From an uncultured Eubacteriales bacterium (GTDB lineage Bacteria; Bacillota; Clostridia; Oscillospirales; Oscillospiraceae): a stretch of DNA of 56,514 nucleotides. Positions 7,496 to 15,681 of the stretch are shown here, in pieces. The notes beneath the pieces are model-generated. The model was not told the DNA's origin and searched no databases. It was given only the letters and a program-made list of their open reading frames with translations. Within the stretch, counting starts at the first letter, position 1; each line of letters starts with the position of its first letter. Where the stretch lies: the NCBI GenBank assembly GCA_900546915.1, contig UREY01000012.1, positions 1 through 56,514 of the forward strand, given 5' to 3'. The position numbers and the translations under genes were made by a program.

Positions 7496-9112
7496 TTACT
7501 GCGCAGGCAGAGACGCCGGCGTCAAATCGTATACCTGGTCAAACTGCCGCTTCCGCTCCGCCGATAGATGATGGCTCACCAAAATCAATGTCAAATCCGG
7601 GTTGGACAGCAAACTTTTTTCCACAATGTCCGCGTTCTTCTGATCCAAGGCACTGGTTCCCTCATCAATCAGCAGGATCGAGCAGTCGTGGATCAGCGCC
7701 CGCGCAATGGCCACGCGCTGCTTCTGTCCGCCGGACAGGCTGCTGCCCTCTTCTCCCACGATGGTTTCCAGGCCCTCCGGCATATGCTCCAGGTCTCCCG
7801 CCAGGGCGCTGTCACGCAGTGCGCGTTCCATTTGCGCATCGGTAAATTCCTCACCTAAGGTGATATTCTCCCGAATGGTCGTGTTAAACAAAAACACATC
7901 CTGCTCAATGTAGCTCATCTGCTTCTGCAGCTGCTCCGGCGTATAGTCCCGAACATCCTTGCCGTCCAGACGGATGGTTCCGGTATAATCCGGAAGCCAG
8001 CCCAGCAACAGCTTGAGCAGCGTTGACTTCCCGCAGCCGGACGGCCCGGTGAGCGCGTACTTCCTCCCCTTTTTAAAGCGCAAGTTCATATCCTGCAAAA
8101 CGGTCTTCTCGCCATACCGGAAGCTCAGGTGCTCCATAGCAATCCCATCGCGCACCGGCGGCATCGCCCGGCCAGCTTTTTCCTGGGAGCCATCGTCATG
8201 GACAGTAATTTTCTCAAAATACGGTTTACTGGAGGCAATAGACAGGCGCAGATCCGTCAGAGTGTTCAGGCCATCGGCAACGGCAGCAATCAACTTGCCG
8301 CTGCCGAACAGCGCGGTCTGCAAAATCACGCCCTGGAAAGACAGAAAGCCAATCCAAATACTGATCGCTCCCTGACACAAGATACCGGCCACTGCCAACA
8401 CCTTGCCCGTAATCGTCTGGGTCCGGGACCGCTGGAAGGCAGGCTCTTCTATTTCCTCGCTGCACTGGGACACACCTTGCAGGAACCGGCGGTTCCTGCC
8501 AAAAATTCGCAGAACATCATAGCCCGCCAGCAAATCCTTCAGCTTGCTCACAGCCTTTGCCTGCTCCCGGGTGCAGACAGCTCCCGCAGCTTCCATTTTC
8601 TTGTTAAACAGCTTAGGAGCCAGGCTCATAATCAGCGCGGACATCAAGGCAGCAACTGTCAGGGACCAATGGAGGCAGGACAGCGCAATGATACTATGCA
8701 TCACCGTAAAGGCCATGCCGATCCAGTCAAAAAATGGTCCCCATGCTAAATGTTCCATCTGATCTATGTCCTTGGTAAACCCGGACAGATACTCTCCGGT
8801 CTGCCGCTTGTGGAACTCGCCATGGCTCATTTGCAGCATCGTCGCCGCCATGTCGCGTCGGACCTGATTGTTCATTTTCCGTATGACATGCTTGCCCAAA
8901 ATGCCCTCTATCGCTACAAGCACCTGCACCAGAACCACACAAAGCAGATTCAGCAGAGTCCAGAACAGAAATCCCCGGAAATTCCCTCTCACCAGTTCCT
9001 CCAAGGATTCCATCAGGGCCAGGCTCCGGTACGAGGCCAGCCCCGCATCTATAAACAGCAAGAAAATAATCAAGCCGCTCAGCTTCCAAAACTTCTTGAT
9101 ATAGTAGAACAC
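7496..9112 (-). CDS. ABC exporter, fused membrane and ATPase domains (first half-transporter)
   Basis: This encodes 538 residues from a GTG start at 9112, chosen because AGAGGTGG lies directly before it. In-frame ATGs at 9130 and 9133 are inside or upstream of that site. A six-helix exporter domain (about 10-290) is followed by an ATPase domain with Walker A GPSGCGKS near 356, signature LSGGQKQR, Walker B SILLIDEGTSALD and SHHL. No peptidase domain is present. The gene lies 80 bp after the radical SAM maturase gene and is probably co-transcribed with it. It is the first of two exporter genes and the obvious candidate to export the matured peptide. Confidence 0.88.
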   Translation of the reverse strand: MFYYIKKFWKLSGLIIFLLFIDAGLASYRSLALMESLEELVRGNFRGFLFWTLLNLLCVVLVQVLVAIEGILGKHVIRKMNNQVRRDMAATMLQMSHGEFHKRQTGEYLSGFTKDIDQMEHLAWGPFFDWIGMAFTVMHSIIALSCLHWSLTVAALMSALIMSLAPKLFNKKMEAAGAVCTREQAKAVSKLKDLLAGYDVLRIFGRNRRFLQGVSQCSEEIEEPAFQRSRTQTITGKVLAVAGILCQGAISIWIGFLSFQGVILQTALFGSGKLIAAVADGLNTLTDLRLSIASSKPYFEKITVHDDGSQEKAGRAMPPVRDGIAMEHLSFRYGEKTVLQDMNLRFKKGRKYALTGPSGCGKSTLLKLLLGWLPDYTGTIRLDGKDVRDYTPEQLQKQMSYIEQDVFLFNTTIRENITLGEEFTDAQMERALRDSALAGDLEHMPEGLETIVGEEGSSLSGGQKQRVAIARALIHDCSILLIDEGTSALDQKNADIVEKSLLSNPDLTLILVSHHLSAERKRQFDQVYDLTPASLPAQ

Positions 9113-9192
9113 GCAACCACCTCTTTCCATCAATGTTCACCCATTGCAGCCATCTGCCCACCAGGCCGCCTCTTGGCAGCAGCTCTACCGCC

Positions 9193-10437
9193 TTAAGCCC
9201 TTAAGCAGGAACCCGCATAATCCCCATCAACCAGGATACCCTTTCTGCACCGCAAATTGAAGCAGCTCAAAACCTCCGGGCAAGTATAACACCCTTGCTT
9301 CAGCTGGTCAGAGGACCACAGCCGGTTGATCGCTTCGTCCAGCACAATCCCCTTCTCCGGGTCCACCCACCCCAGCAGATTCTTCGGATGATCCAAGGCC
9401 ACCGTACACTTCTCAATCTTGCCGCTGGCGCGAAAGATCATGCTGTGGGGATAGCTTGCATAGCAGACCTGTGCAAACGGTTCCTTGTCCTGATTTTCAC
9501 GGCGCATACCAATTCGGTCCAAATACGCCAAGTGCTCCATCGGAAGCCCCGCCTTCTGCTCCCCATCCAGAAGCTCCAAGGTCCTGACAGACTCTCCTCC
9601 CCAGTCCCCCACGGGACTCACATAGACGGAGAAGCGGTCGTCCCCTCCAAACAAGTCATACAAGTGGTCGTACCAGCTAAAATCCCGGTCTCCCGCCAGG
9701 ATATTATGGCGAATGACCATACGAAACAGATATCGTTCCTTAGGCAGACCAGAAAGTGCAATTAAGTTGTTCAAAATCGTTTGCAGCGTCCCTTTGCCGG
9801 ATACATGGGGGCGGGTCTCATCGTGTTTCCAACCGTCCAACGTTACCTGGTAATTAGTAATCCCTGCCGCATAATACTGCCGGAATGCATCTGCATCCAG
9901 AAGATACCCATTGGTGGTCATGCCGCCGCTGTACCGGAAGGCGTGAGTAGCCTGCACCTCCTGCACCAGCGCACAGGTTTCCAGGATGATATCCTTGCAC
10001 AAGGTCGGTTCCCCACCGAACCAATTGAGATGTAAATTCCGAAACCGGGGTACCTGCCCAATGACGTACCGCTGAATCTGGTCCAGGGTTTCCCGCCGCA
10101 TGGTAATGGGAGTATGGGTTTCATAGCAATATGGGCAGCGGAAGTTACAGCCCTCCGTCGGCATGATGGTCAAAAATAGCGTCTCTCCCATCACCCTTTT
10201 TGCGTACTGCAGCAGTTTTTTGATTTCATCTTGATCCGCTAACAACTCCTGCTCATGCAGAAATTGAGTGAGCGGGGTAGACAGCGCGTCACAGCCTCCG
10301 CAGCGTAGAATTTCATAAAACTCTTCCCGGAGCTTTGCCTCCGTAATTTTGACTTTATTTTGAAGCAGCTTGGACGAGATGTAAAGCACGCCGTCTTCTT
10401 CATAATACTCCGTGTAACCCGGAAGCATGTATGTCAT
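9193..10437 (-). CDS. Radical SAM/SPASM peptide maturase
   Basis: This encodes a 414-residue radical SAM enzyme. The CX3CX2C cluster is CNFRCPYC (C97, C101, C104), followed by NWFGGEPTL and MTTNGYLL. The C-terminus is a SPASM domain for auxiliary iron-sulfur clusters, with cysteines in IEKC and at about 383, 386, 392, 397 and 411. The first 90 residues may bind the leader peptide. Such enzymes install thioether or carbon-carbon crosslinks in small ribosomal peptides. AGAGGAG precedes the ATG at 10437. The gene follows a 32-residue, two-cysteine peptide gene by 78 bp and precedes two exporter genes, so it almost certainly modifies that peptide. The bond formed cannot be deduced from sequence. 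Confidence 0.92.
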   Translation of the reverse strand: MTYMLPGYTEYYEEDGVLYISSKLLQNKVKITEAKLREEFYEILRCGGCDALSTPLTQFLHEQELLADQDEIKKLLQYAKRVMGETLFLTIMPTEGCNFRCPYCYETHTPITMRRETLDQIQRYVIGQVPRFRNLHLNWFGGEPTLCKDIILETCALVQEVQATHAFRYSGGMTTNGYLLDADAFRQYYAAGITNYQVTLDGWKHDETRPHVSGKGTLQTILNNLIALSGLPKERYLFRMVIRHNILAGDRDFSWYDHLYDLFGGDDRFSVYVSPVGDWGGESVRTLELLDGEQKAGLPMEHLAYLDRIGMRRENQDKEPFAQVCYASYPHSMIFRASGKIEKCTVALDHPKNLLGWVDPEKGIVLDEAINRLWSSDQLKQGCYTCPEVLSCFNLRCRKGILVDGDYAGSCLRA

Positions 10438-10482
10438 GTCTTCTCCTCTTTTCAGAAGTATACGGTAAGCATAGATTTTTTA

Positions 10483-10509
10483 GAGACTCCAGGGAAATCC
10501 TGGAGCCTC
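10483..10509 (-). terminator. Hairpin between peptide gene and maturase gene
   Basis: An 11-bp stem (10483-10493 with 10499-10509, one G-T pair) with a 5-nt loop lies 7 bp after the stop codon of the small peptide gene. On the minus strand it is followed by A-rich, not T-rich, sequence. It is therefore more likely an mRNA-stabilising or processing hairpin that raises peptide mRNA over maturase mRNA than a full terminator. Confidence 0.55.
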
Positions 10510-10515
10510 GTCGGA

Positions 10516-10614
10516 TTAGTGGATCTCGCAGTTATTGTGGCACTTATTGTCGAACAACCCAGAAATATACGCGTCCATCTCACTCAAGGGCTTCTTTTCC
10601 TTGACAATCTCCAT
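10516..10614 (-). CDS. Ribosomal peptide precursor, 32 residues, two cysteines
   Basis: This short gene starts at ATG 10614, nine bases after a strong GGAGAGGAG site (10624-10632). It encodes a charged leader (MEIVKEKKPLSEMDAY) and a C-terminal end FDNKCHNNCEIH with cysteines at 25 and 29. It lies directly upstream of a radical SAM/SPASM maturase and two ABC exporters, the usual place of a substrate for radical-SAM peptide modification. No cleavage motif such as Gly-Gly is evident, although Ser-Gly-Leu-Phe precedes the cysteine-rich end. The family is not one I recognise. The CX3C core resembles neither the six-cysteine SCIFF peptides nor streptide-type KxxxW peptides. Expression is probably controlled by the divergent regulator gene. 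Confidence 0.85.
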   Translation of the reverse strand: MEIVKEKKPLSEMDAYISGLFDNKCHNNCEIH

Positions 10615-10673
10615 GCTTATGTACTCCTCTCCATGAAATTCAGCGTCCGGACTTTGTGTTCGTCCCCCACTGT

Positions 10674-10703
10674 ATTACACAGGATACCACATAGAGGGGG
10701 CAA
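10674..10703 (-). promoter_or_regulatory. Candidate promoter of the peptide operon
   Basis: On the minus strand TTGCCC (10698-10703) and TGTAAT (10674-10679) are 18 bp apart, about 60 bp upstream of the peptide start. The -10 box is imperfect, as expected for an activator-dependent promoter. A short dyad TATCA-N5-TGATA lies just upstream, within about 10708-10724. Confidence 0.45.
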
Positions 10704-10743
10704 AATGTATATCACGGTCTGATAGAAAAAAATAACACAAAAC

Positions 10744-10784
10744 GACCAGTTGGTCTGGAATCCAGCCTCAAGCTGTGTTATAAT
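10744..10784 (+). promoter_or_regulatory. Operator palindromes and -10 box of the regulator gene
   Basis: Two adjoining dyads, GACCA-GT-TGGTC (10744-10755) and CTGGA-A-TCCAG (10755-10765), precede a perfect TATAAT (10779-10784). No good -35 box is visible. The dyads occupy the -35 region in the divergent intergenic space and are the likely binding site for the neighbouring HTH regulator, acting on itself, on the peptide operon, or on both. Confidence 0.5.
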
Positions 10785-10828
10785 AATCAAAAAAGCTTCC
10801 TAATATTTTAAGAAGAAAGGCATAGGAT

Positions 10829-11746
10829 ATGAGAGAAGTATTTTTGGGAAAATACATGAAGCAGCGGCGGCTGGAGCTGGGGCTGACCCAAGAGCAGCTG
10901 TGTGAGGGCATTTGCGAACCCATGACCATTTCCCGCATGGAAAACGGACGGCAGACCCCCTCCCGCAACCGCATCAACGCCCTGCTGCAGCGCCTCGGGT
11001 TGCCGGATGATCGCTATTTCGCCCTGCTCAGCAAGCACGAAGAGGAAATCGCCGCCCTGCAAAGGGAAATCGTCGCTTGCAGCGTCCAGCGGGATACGGC
11101 CCATGGCTGGGAGCTGCTGGACCAGCTGGAGCATATCACAGAACCGGACGACCATGTCACCCGCCAGTTCATCCTCCGCTCCCAAGTCATCCTGGGGAAG
11201 GCCGAGGGACGATACAGCGCGGAAGAGCAGCTGCAAATGCTGATGGAGGCCCTGCGGATGACGGTTCCGCATTTTGATCTGGAGGAAATCAGCGGCGGGT
11301 TGTACAGCTTTGAAGAGGTGAAAATCATCAACCAAATCGCTGTAACCTACGCAGGAAGTGGACAGCGTAGAAGAGCCATCGACATTCTCAGGCAATTGAT
11401 GAAGTATGTTCAAAAGCACTACCAAAATATCCTGCAATCCGGAGGGCTACTCCCTCTCATCTCCTATAACTACGCACGAGAATTAGCGGCAAATAAGCAA
11501 TATGAGGATGCTATTGAAATTGCAGAGTTGGGCCGACAGTCCTCCGTGACATACGGGCATTACCAATTTTTGCCGGGAGTCCTAGCCATTATGGCTTCAT
11601 GCTATCACTTTTCAGGAAAAGATGAGCAGAGTGAAGCGCTGTATCATCAAGCATATTACCTGTATCAGGCAATCAACAACCCCGGTGATGGAGCGCAAAT
11701 CAAAACGGAAGCAAAGGAATACTTAAACATCAACTTTCGGTTTTAA
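10829..11746 (+). CDS. HTH transcriptional regulator of the Rgg/PlcR-like (RRNPP) type
   Basis: This encodes 305 residues. An XRE-type helix-turn-helix occupies about residues 8-62 (LGLTQEQLCEGICEP, ISRMENGRQTPSR) and is followed by about 240 residues of helical repeat sequence of the TPR type. This architecture is that of peptide-sensing RRNPP regulators such as Rgg, PlcR and PrgX. AAGAAAGG lies 8 nt before the start. The gene is divergent from the peptide operon and ends tail to tail with a small secreted-peptide gene, overlapping its stop codon by three bases. In streptococci Rgg regulators with small pheromones control radical-SAM peptide clusters, so the same logic is inferred here. The 3' half is poorer in GC than the 5' half. 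Confidence 0.85.
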   Translation: MREVFLGKYMKQRRLELGLTQEQLCEGICEPMTISRMENGRQTPSRNRINALLQRLGLPDDRYFALLSKHEEEIAALQREIVACSVQRDTAHGWELLDQLEHITEPDDHVTRQFILRSQVILGKAEGRYSAEEQLQMLMEALRMTVPHFDLEEISGGLYSFEEVKIINQIAVTYAGSGQRRRAIDILRQLMKYVQKHYQNILQSGGLLPLISYNYARELAANKQYEDAIEIAELGRQSSVTYGHYQFLPGVLAIMASCYHFSGKDEQSEALYHQAYYLYQAINNPGDGAQIKTEAKEYLNINFRF

Positions 11747-11934
11747 AGCGTTTCCTCTCCGGAAGTCGGCAGCTTATTGGGCGCTTCATCCGGATCTTCT
11801 GTATTTTCCGGCTCTGTAGGACTCCCAGCCGCCGGAGGATTTGCCTCTCCAGCATAGCAAACCACTTGAGACAGCCCCGCCAGAATGGACAAGCAGAGCA
11901 ACGCCGCCAAGCACAAGGAAATCCGTTTTTTCAC
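11743..11934 (-). CDS. Small secreted peptide, candidate signalling pheromone precursor
   Basis: This encodes 63 residues from a GTG start at 11934, with GGGGTGA upstream. Residues 1-28 are a clear signal peptide (MKKRISLCLAALLC, then a hydrophobic core ending near VVCYAG). The rest is acidic and proline-rich and ends NKLPTSGEETL. LPTSG resembles a sortase motif but no membrane anchor follows, so it is not a sorting signal. The gene is convergent with the RRNPP-like regulator gene, their stop codons overlap, and it has its own near-consensus promoter. Secreted short proteins whose C-terminus becomes the signal are the known partners of such regulators, so this is the best candidate ligand precursor. 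The mature sequence is unknown. Confidence 0.65.
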   Translation of the reverse strand: MKKRISLCLAALLCLSILAGLSQVVCYAGEANPPAAGSPTEPENTEDPDEAPNKLPTSGEETL

Positions 11935-12000
11935 AGTTATGTCACCCCTTTTTTCCTATGTCATAGAAGGTCAAAATTTGCAAAATAAAATCCTTCAAAC

Positions 12001-12029
12001 ATTATACGACAAACTTTAAAATTTGTCAA
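12001..12029 (-). promoter_or_regulatory. Consensus promoter with embedded palindrome, for the small secreted peptide gene
   Basis: On the minus strand a perfect TTGACA (12024-12029) and a perfect TATAAT (12001-12006) are 17 bp apart. The spacer and part of the -35 box form a 20-bp nearly perfect palindrome (12008-12027, arms GACAAA/TTTGTC). This is the strongest promoter seen in the window. A repressor bound to the palindrome would block RNA polymerase. The neighbouring regulator is the obvious candidate. Confidence 0.75.
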
Positions 12030-12203
12030 GTCCTCTCTACATAAATTAATAGCCGTCACACGTTCTATCCCCAGTCGCCAAATTTCGCGGGTACTTCCGG
12101 AATCGCCACAGCGTAAAGCCGTGCCGTGGCCCCTGCCCTTCGTAGGTTGCAGCCACAGGACGCGCCGCCGGTAGGCAGTATGAAATGGGGCGTGTTCCAA
12201 CAA
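12030..12203. other. Gene-free interval between the peptide island and proS
   Basis: With the adjacent promoter and terminator, the space from 11935 to 12295 has no supported gene. The stretch 12030-12203 changes from AT-rich to GC-rich. Short open frames here have no ribosome-binding sites or recognisable similarity. I see nothing functional in it. Confidence 0.4.
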
Positions 12204-12254
12204 AAAAACTGCCACAGGAGGAGGCTTGGTAGGATCCTCGCTGCGGCAGTTTTT
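12204..12254 (-). terminator. Terminator of proS
   Basis: Arms AAAAACTGCC-ACAG (12204-12217) and CTG-C-GGCAGTTTTT (12241-12254) pair over 13 of 14 positions, about 40 bp after the proS stop codon, and a run of T follows on the minus strand. The long A/T flanks would also allow termination in the opposite direction. Confidence 0.75.
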
Positions 12255-12295
12255 GTCATTTGAGCATATACAGGGCGGTTCCCGTCCCCGGTCAA

Positions 12296-13732
12296 TTAAT
12301 ACGCCACGCCCCAATAAATCATCTTTTTCGCCGGTTTCCCGCAAATGGGGCACACATCCCCCAGGTGCTCCTGTTGGAAGGGGATGCAGCGGGAGGACAT
12401 GCCGGCCACGTCCTTCATCCTCAACTCGCAAGCCTCTTCTCCGCACCACATGGTTTTAATGAAGCCGCCGTTTTTCTCCTGAAGCTCCTTCGCCTCCTCC
12501 AGGCTGTAAGCCGGATAGATGTGTTCATCCAGGTTCTTCTTGGCCTTGGCAAACATTCCGTCGTGGACCGCCTGAAGGGTCCGGGCCACCTGTTCCTCCA
12601 GCTCGTCCAGGGACGCCGGAATCTTTTCCCCATTGTCCCGGCGGACCAGAACGCACCGGTCGTTTTCCAGGTCCTTGGGACCCAGCTCCAGACGGACCGG
12701 CACGCCCTTCATCTCATACTCGGCAAATTTCCAGCCGGGGCTCTGCTCGGAATCGTCCACCTTCACCCGGAAACCGGCTTTCTTCAGCCGTGCGGCTACC
12801 TCTTCCACCTTTTCCAAAACGCCGGGCTTGTGCTGGGCAACGGGAATCAGCACCACCTGAATGGGCGCAATCTTCGGCGGGAGCACCAGGCCGCTGTTAT
12901 CGCCATGGGTCATGATGATGCCGCCAATGAGCCGGGTCGACAGACCCCAGGAGGTCTCGTAAGGCGTGGCCTGCTGATTGTTCTTGTCGGTAAAATGGAT
13001 GTCGAAGGCCTCGGCAAAGCCGCTGCCAAAATAATGGGAGGTACCGGCCTGCAGAGCCTTGCGGTCATGCATCATGCACTCAATGGCGTAGGTCCGCTCG
13101 GCGCCGGAGAACTTCTCCTTATCGGTCTTGACGCCCCGGACCACCGGCATGGCCAGATAGTTCTCACAGAACTCCGCATAGCACTCCAGCTGAGCCTCGG
13201 TCTCCTGAATGGCCTCCTCCCGGGTGGCATGCAGGGTATGGCCCTCCTGCCAGAGAAACTCCCGATGGCGCAGGAAGGGCCGGCTGGTCTTCTCCCAGCG
13301 CAAGACGCTGCACCATTGATTGTATTTCACGGGCAGATCCCGCCAGGAATGGACGATATCCTTAAAGTGGTCGCAGAACAGCGTCTCGGAGGTGGGGCGG
13401 ATGCACAGCTTTTCCTCCAACTCCTCGCTGCCGCCCAGGGTAACCCAGGCGCACTCCGGGGCAAAGCCCTCCACGTGGTCCTTTTCCTTCTGCAGGAGGC
13501 TCTCCGGAATCAGAAGCGGCATATAGACATTCTCGTGCCCGCTCTCTTTGAACATCCGGTCCAGCACCGCCTGAATGTTCTCCCAAATGGCATAACCATA
13601 GGGCCGGTAAATGAACACGCCTTTTACGCCGGAGTATGCAATTAACTCCGCCTTTTTGCACACGTCGGTGTACCACTGGGCGAAGTCCACTTCCATATCG
13701 GTAATTTGCTCCACCTTTTTCTCTTTTGCCAT
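12296..13732 (-). CDS. proS: Prolyl-tRNA synthetase (archaeal/eukaryotic-type)
   Basis: This encodes 478 residues of class II prolyl-tRNA synthetase, which charges tRNA-Pro with proline in the cytoplasm. Motif 2 ([21 protein letters not shown]) and motif 3 ([16 protein letters not shown]) of class II enzymes are clear. The C-terminal zinc-binding region has CGEEAC, CPICG and the terminal tyrosine typical of the archaeal/eukaryotic-like type found in many Clostridia. It lacks the editing insertion of the longer bacterial type. The start at 13732 follows GGGAGGA. It is transcribed alone and ends at a strong terminator. Confidence 0.96.
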   Translation of the reverse strand: MAKEKKVEQITDMEVDFAQWYTDVCKKAELIAYSGVKGVFIYRPYGYAIWENIQAVLDRMFKESGHENVYMPLLIPESLLQKEKDHVEGFAPECAWVTLGGSEELEEKLCIRPTSETLFCDHFKDIVHSWRDLPVKYNQWCSVLRWEKTSRPFLRHREFLWQEGHTLHATREEAIQETEAQLECYAEFCENYLAMPVVRGVKTDKEKFSGAERTYAIECMMHDRKALQAGTSHYFGSGFAEAFDIHFTDKNNQQATPYETSWGLSTRLIGGIIMTHGDNSGLVLPPKIAPIQVVLIPVAQHKPGVLEKVEEVAARLKKAGFRVKVDDSEQSPGWKFAEYEMKGVPVRLELGPKDLENDRCVLVRRDNGEKIPASLDELEEQVARTLQAVHDGMFAKAKKNLDEHIYPAYSLEEAKELQEKNGGFIKTMWCGEEACELRMKDVAGMSSRCIPFQQEHLGDVCPICGKPAKKMIYWGVAY

Positions 13733-13996
13733 TCTGTTCCATCCTCCCGGGGGAATTTGGCGAACTCCCACAAATACTTCTTCTTTGCTATTGTATCACG
13801 AATGTCAAGGCCCCGCATAGGATGAGATGCCTCCCCCCTTTGCCGGGCGCGGGACCGCCCGGGTCATCCGGCGCCGGGAGCCGGCACCGGGCCTTACGGG
13901 AAAAGCAGCCGCGCACAGGCTTCCTCTCTTCGTTCCGGCCGGCAAGGCAGATTGGATTTCCTGTGCATACAAACTCATGTTGGAAGGGAGATGCCC

Positions 13997-14152
13997 ATGG
14001 CCCAGTTTACCATTTCGTTGGACCCCGCCACCACCCGTCTTTACCAACGCGTGGCCGAAGCCGCCGGAAAACCGGTGGAGCAGGTTCTGGCCGACGCCTT
14101 GTTCAAGCTTGCCGGAGAGCTGTCCTTGGAAGCCCTGCGCACCCGGCCGTAA
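13997..14152 (+). CDS. Small ribbon-helix-helix-like protein
   Basis: This encodes 51 residues. The N-terminal strand MAQFTISLDPATTRLY and the two predicted helices AGKPVEQVLADALFKLAGEL fit the ribbon-helix-helix fold of CopG-like DNA-binding proteins. The second ATG (13997) is chosen over the one at 13991 because GGAAGGGAG lies six bases before it. No toxin-like partner gene is adjacent. The next gene, on the same strand, is L-serine dehydratase with its own promoter. It may be a small orphan regulator. The assignment rests on secondary-structure impression only. Confidence 0.6.
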   Translation: MAQFTISLDPATTRLYQRVAEAAGKPVEQVLADALFKLAGELSLEALRTRP

Positions 14153-14168
14153 AAAATAAAATCCGCCG

Positions 14169-14197
14169 TTGTATTCGGGAGTCGAATTTGCTATACT
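14169..14197 (+). promoter_or_regulatory. Promoter of the L-serine dehydratase gene
   Basis: TTGTAT (14169-14174) and TATACT (14192-14197) are spaced by 17 bp, ending 30 bp before the start codon at 14228. GGAGG follows at 14216-14220. Confidence 0.7.
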
Positions 14198-14227
14198 ATT
14201 TGCAAGTACTACAACGGAGGCAAAAGT

Positions 14228-15445
14228 ATGAAATCCATCCGTGACATTTATAAAATCGGAAAAGGCCCCTCCAGCTCTCACACCATGGGCCCGGAGCGGG
14301 CAGCCAAACTATTCCTCTCGGAGCATCCGGAGGCAGACCGCATTCAGGTAATTCTATACGGCTCCCTGAGCAAAACCGGCGTGGGCCACGGCACAGACCG
14401 GGTCCTGCGGGAGGTTCTGTCCTCTGTGGATAATAAAATTATCTACGCGCAGGAAGACCCGGAGGATATGGGTCACCCCAACACCATGGACTTTTTCGCC
14501 TATCAGGGCGAAACCCAAACCGGCCACTTCCGGGTGGAGTCGGTAGGCGGCGGCGACATCGTCATTTTAGGCCGGCCTGCGGACCCCAATGAAGAAATTT
14601 ACCCTGAAAATTCCTTTGCGGAAATCGCCGATTTTTGCAAATGGCGCTACATTCACACCCTGAGCGAATACGTAGAGATGAACGAAGGTCCGGAAATTTG
14701 GGACTTCCTCCGGGAGGTCTGGGCCGCCATGCAGCGTTCCATTTCCGACGGCCTCTCCGCCACCGGCACCCTGCCCGGCGGCCTGAACGTGCAGCGAAAA
14801 GCCAAGTACCTGTACGAGCAGGCGCTGCCCACCGAGGTGGCCCAGGTTCGGGAGTGCCGGATCATTTGCTCCTATGCCTACGCCGTGTCCGAGCAGAACG
14901 CGGACAACGGCACCATCGTCACCGCCCCCACCTGCGGCGCGGCCGGCGTCCTGCCGTCGGTTCTGCGGTACGTCCAGGAGACCCGAGGCTGCACGGAGGA
15001 GCAAGTACTCCGGGCTCTGGCCACCGCCGGCATCATAGGAGACTTGGCTAAGCAGAACGCCTCCATCTCCGGGGCGGAGTGCGGCTGTCAAGCCGAGGTG
15101 GGCGTGGCCTGCTCCATGGCCGCCGCCGGTCTGGCCGAGCTGTACGGTCTGAACCTGGACCAGGTGGAGTACGCAGCGGAAATCGCCCTGGAGCATCACC
15201 TGGGCCTCACCTGCGATCCCATTTGCGGCCTCGTGCAGATTCCCTGCATCGAGCGTAACGCCGTAGCCGCCATGCGGGCCATGAATGCCTGCAATCTGAG
15301 CTACTGCCTCTGCGGCACCCGGAACATCAGTTACGATATGGTCTGCAAAGCCATGTACGAAACCGGCTTAAACCTGTCTCATCAGTATAAAGAGACCTCT
15401 GAGGGCGGACTGGCCCACTTTTACAATCGCCGCCGCAGACGGTAA
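14228..15445 (+). CDS. sdaA: L-serine ammonia-lyase, single-chain iron-sulfur type
   Basis: This encodes 405 residues of the oxygen-sensitive iron-sulfur enzyme that deaminates L-serine to pyruvate and ammonia. The beta-type domain comes first (GPSSSHTMGPERAA near residue 14, a diagnostic motif). The alpha-type catalytic domain then carries APTCGAAGVLPSVL, GAECGCQAEVGVACSMAAAG and LTCDPICGLVQIPC, including the cluster-binding cysteines. Fusion of both domains in one chain is the E. coli-like arrangement, whereas many Firmicutes have split subunits. It has its own promoter and a long perfect terminator. The enzyme supplies pyruvate for fermentation and fits an amino-acid-using anaerobe. Confidence 0.94.
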   Translation: MKSIRDIYKIGKGPSSSHTMGPERAAKLFLSEHPEADRIQVILYGSLSKTGVGHGTDRVLREVLSSVDNKIIYAQEDPEDMGHPNTMDFFAYQGETQTGHFRVESVGGGDIVILGRPADPNEEIYPENSFAEIADFCKWRYIHTLSEYVEMNEGPEIWDFLREVWAAMQRSISDGLSATGTLPGGLNVQRKAKYLYEQALPTEVAQVRECRIICSYAYAVSEQNADNGTIVTAPTCGAAGVLPSVLRYVQETRGCTEEQVLRALATAGIIGDLAKQNASISGAECGCQAEVGVACSMAAAGLAELYGLNLDQVEYAAEIALEHHLGLTCDPICGLVQIPCIERNAVAAMRAMNACNLSYCLCGTRNISYDMVCKAMYETGLNLSHQYKETSEGGLAHFYNRRRRR

Positions 15446-15511
15446 GAAAACGAGACCATACAGAGAAAAAGACTGCATTGCGTCGAAATGCAAATCTGAC
15501 CACCGGCCTCA

Positions 15512-15560
15512 GAAAATGCTTCACCGTGGATTCTGACTCAGTCCCCGGTGAAGCATTTTC
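15512..15560 (+). terminator. Terminator of sdaA
   Basis: A perfect 15-bp stem (15512-15526 with 15546-15560) encloses a 19-nt loop, and the 3' arm ends in CATTTTC followed by ATTCAT. It lies about 65 bp beyond the sdaA stop. Confidence 0.75.
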
Positions 15561-15646
15561 ATTCATAATGATCACCAACAGACCGAACGTGAACCGGCCG
15601 GTCTGGGCATCTGCCGGAAACCCGGGCTGGATTCCGGAAAAACACC

Positions 15647-15675
15647 TTGAGAGAACGAGGTCCATCTGCTATAAT
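15647..15675 (+). promoter_or_regulatory. Strong promoter upstream of ychF, giving a long leader
   Basis: TTGAGA (15647-15652) and a perfect TATAAT (15670-15675) are 17 bp apart. The predicted transcript starts near 15682, about 290 nt before the ychF start codon. Confidence 0.75.
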
Positions 15676-15681
15676 AACCCC

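Noticed and set aside
11743..11934. LPTSG as a sortase sorting signal in the small secreted peptide
   Set aside because: No hydrophobic anchor or basic tail follows, as the protein ends five residues later.
13733..13805. T-box leader upstream of proS
   Set aside because: The space is under 100 bp and shows neither a specifier hairpin nor the T-box sequence.
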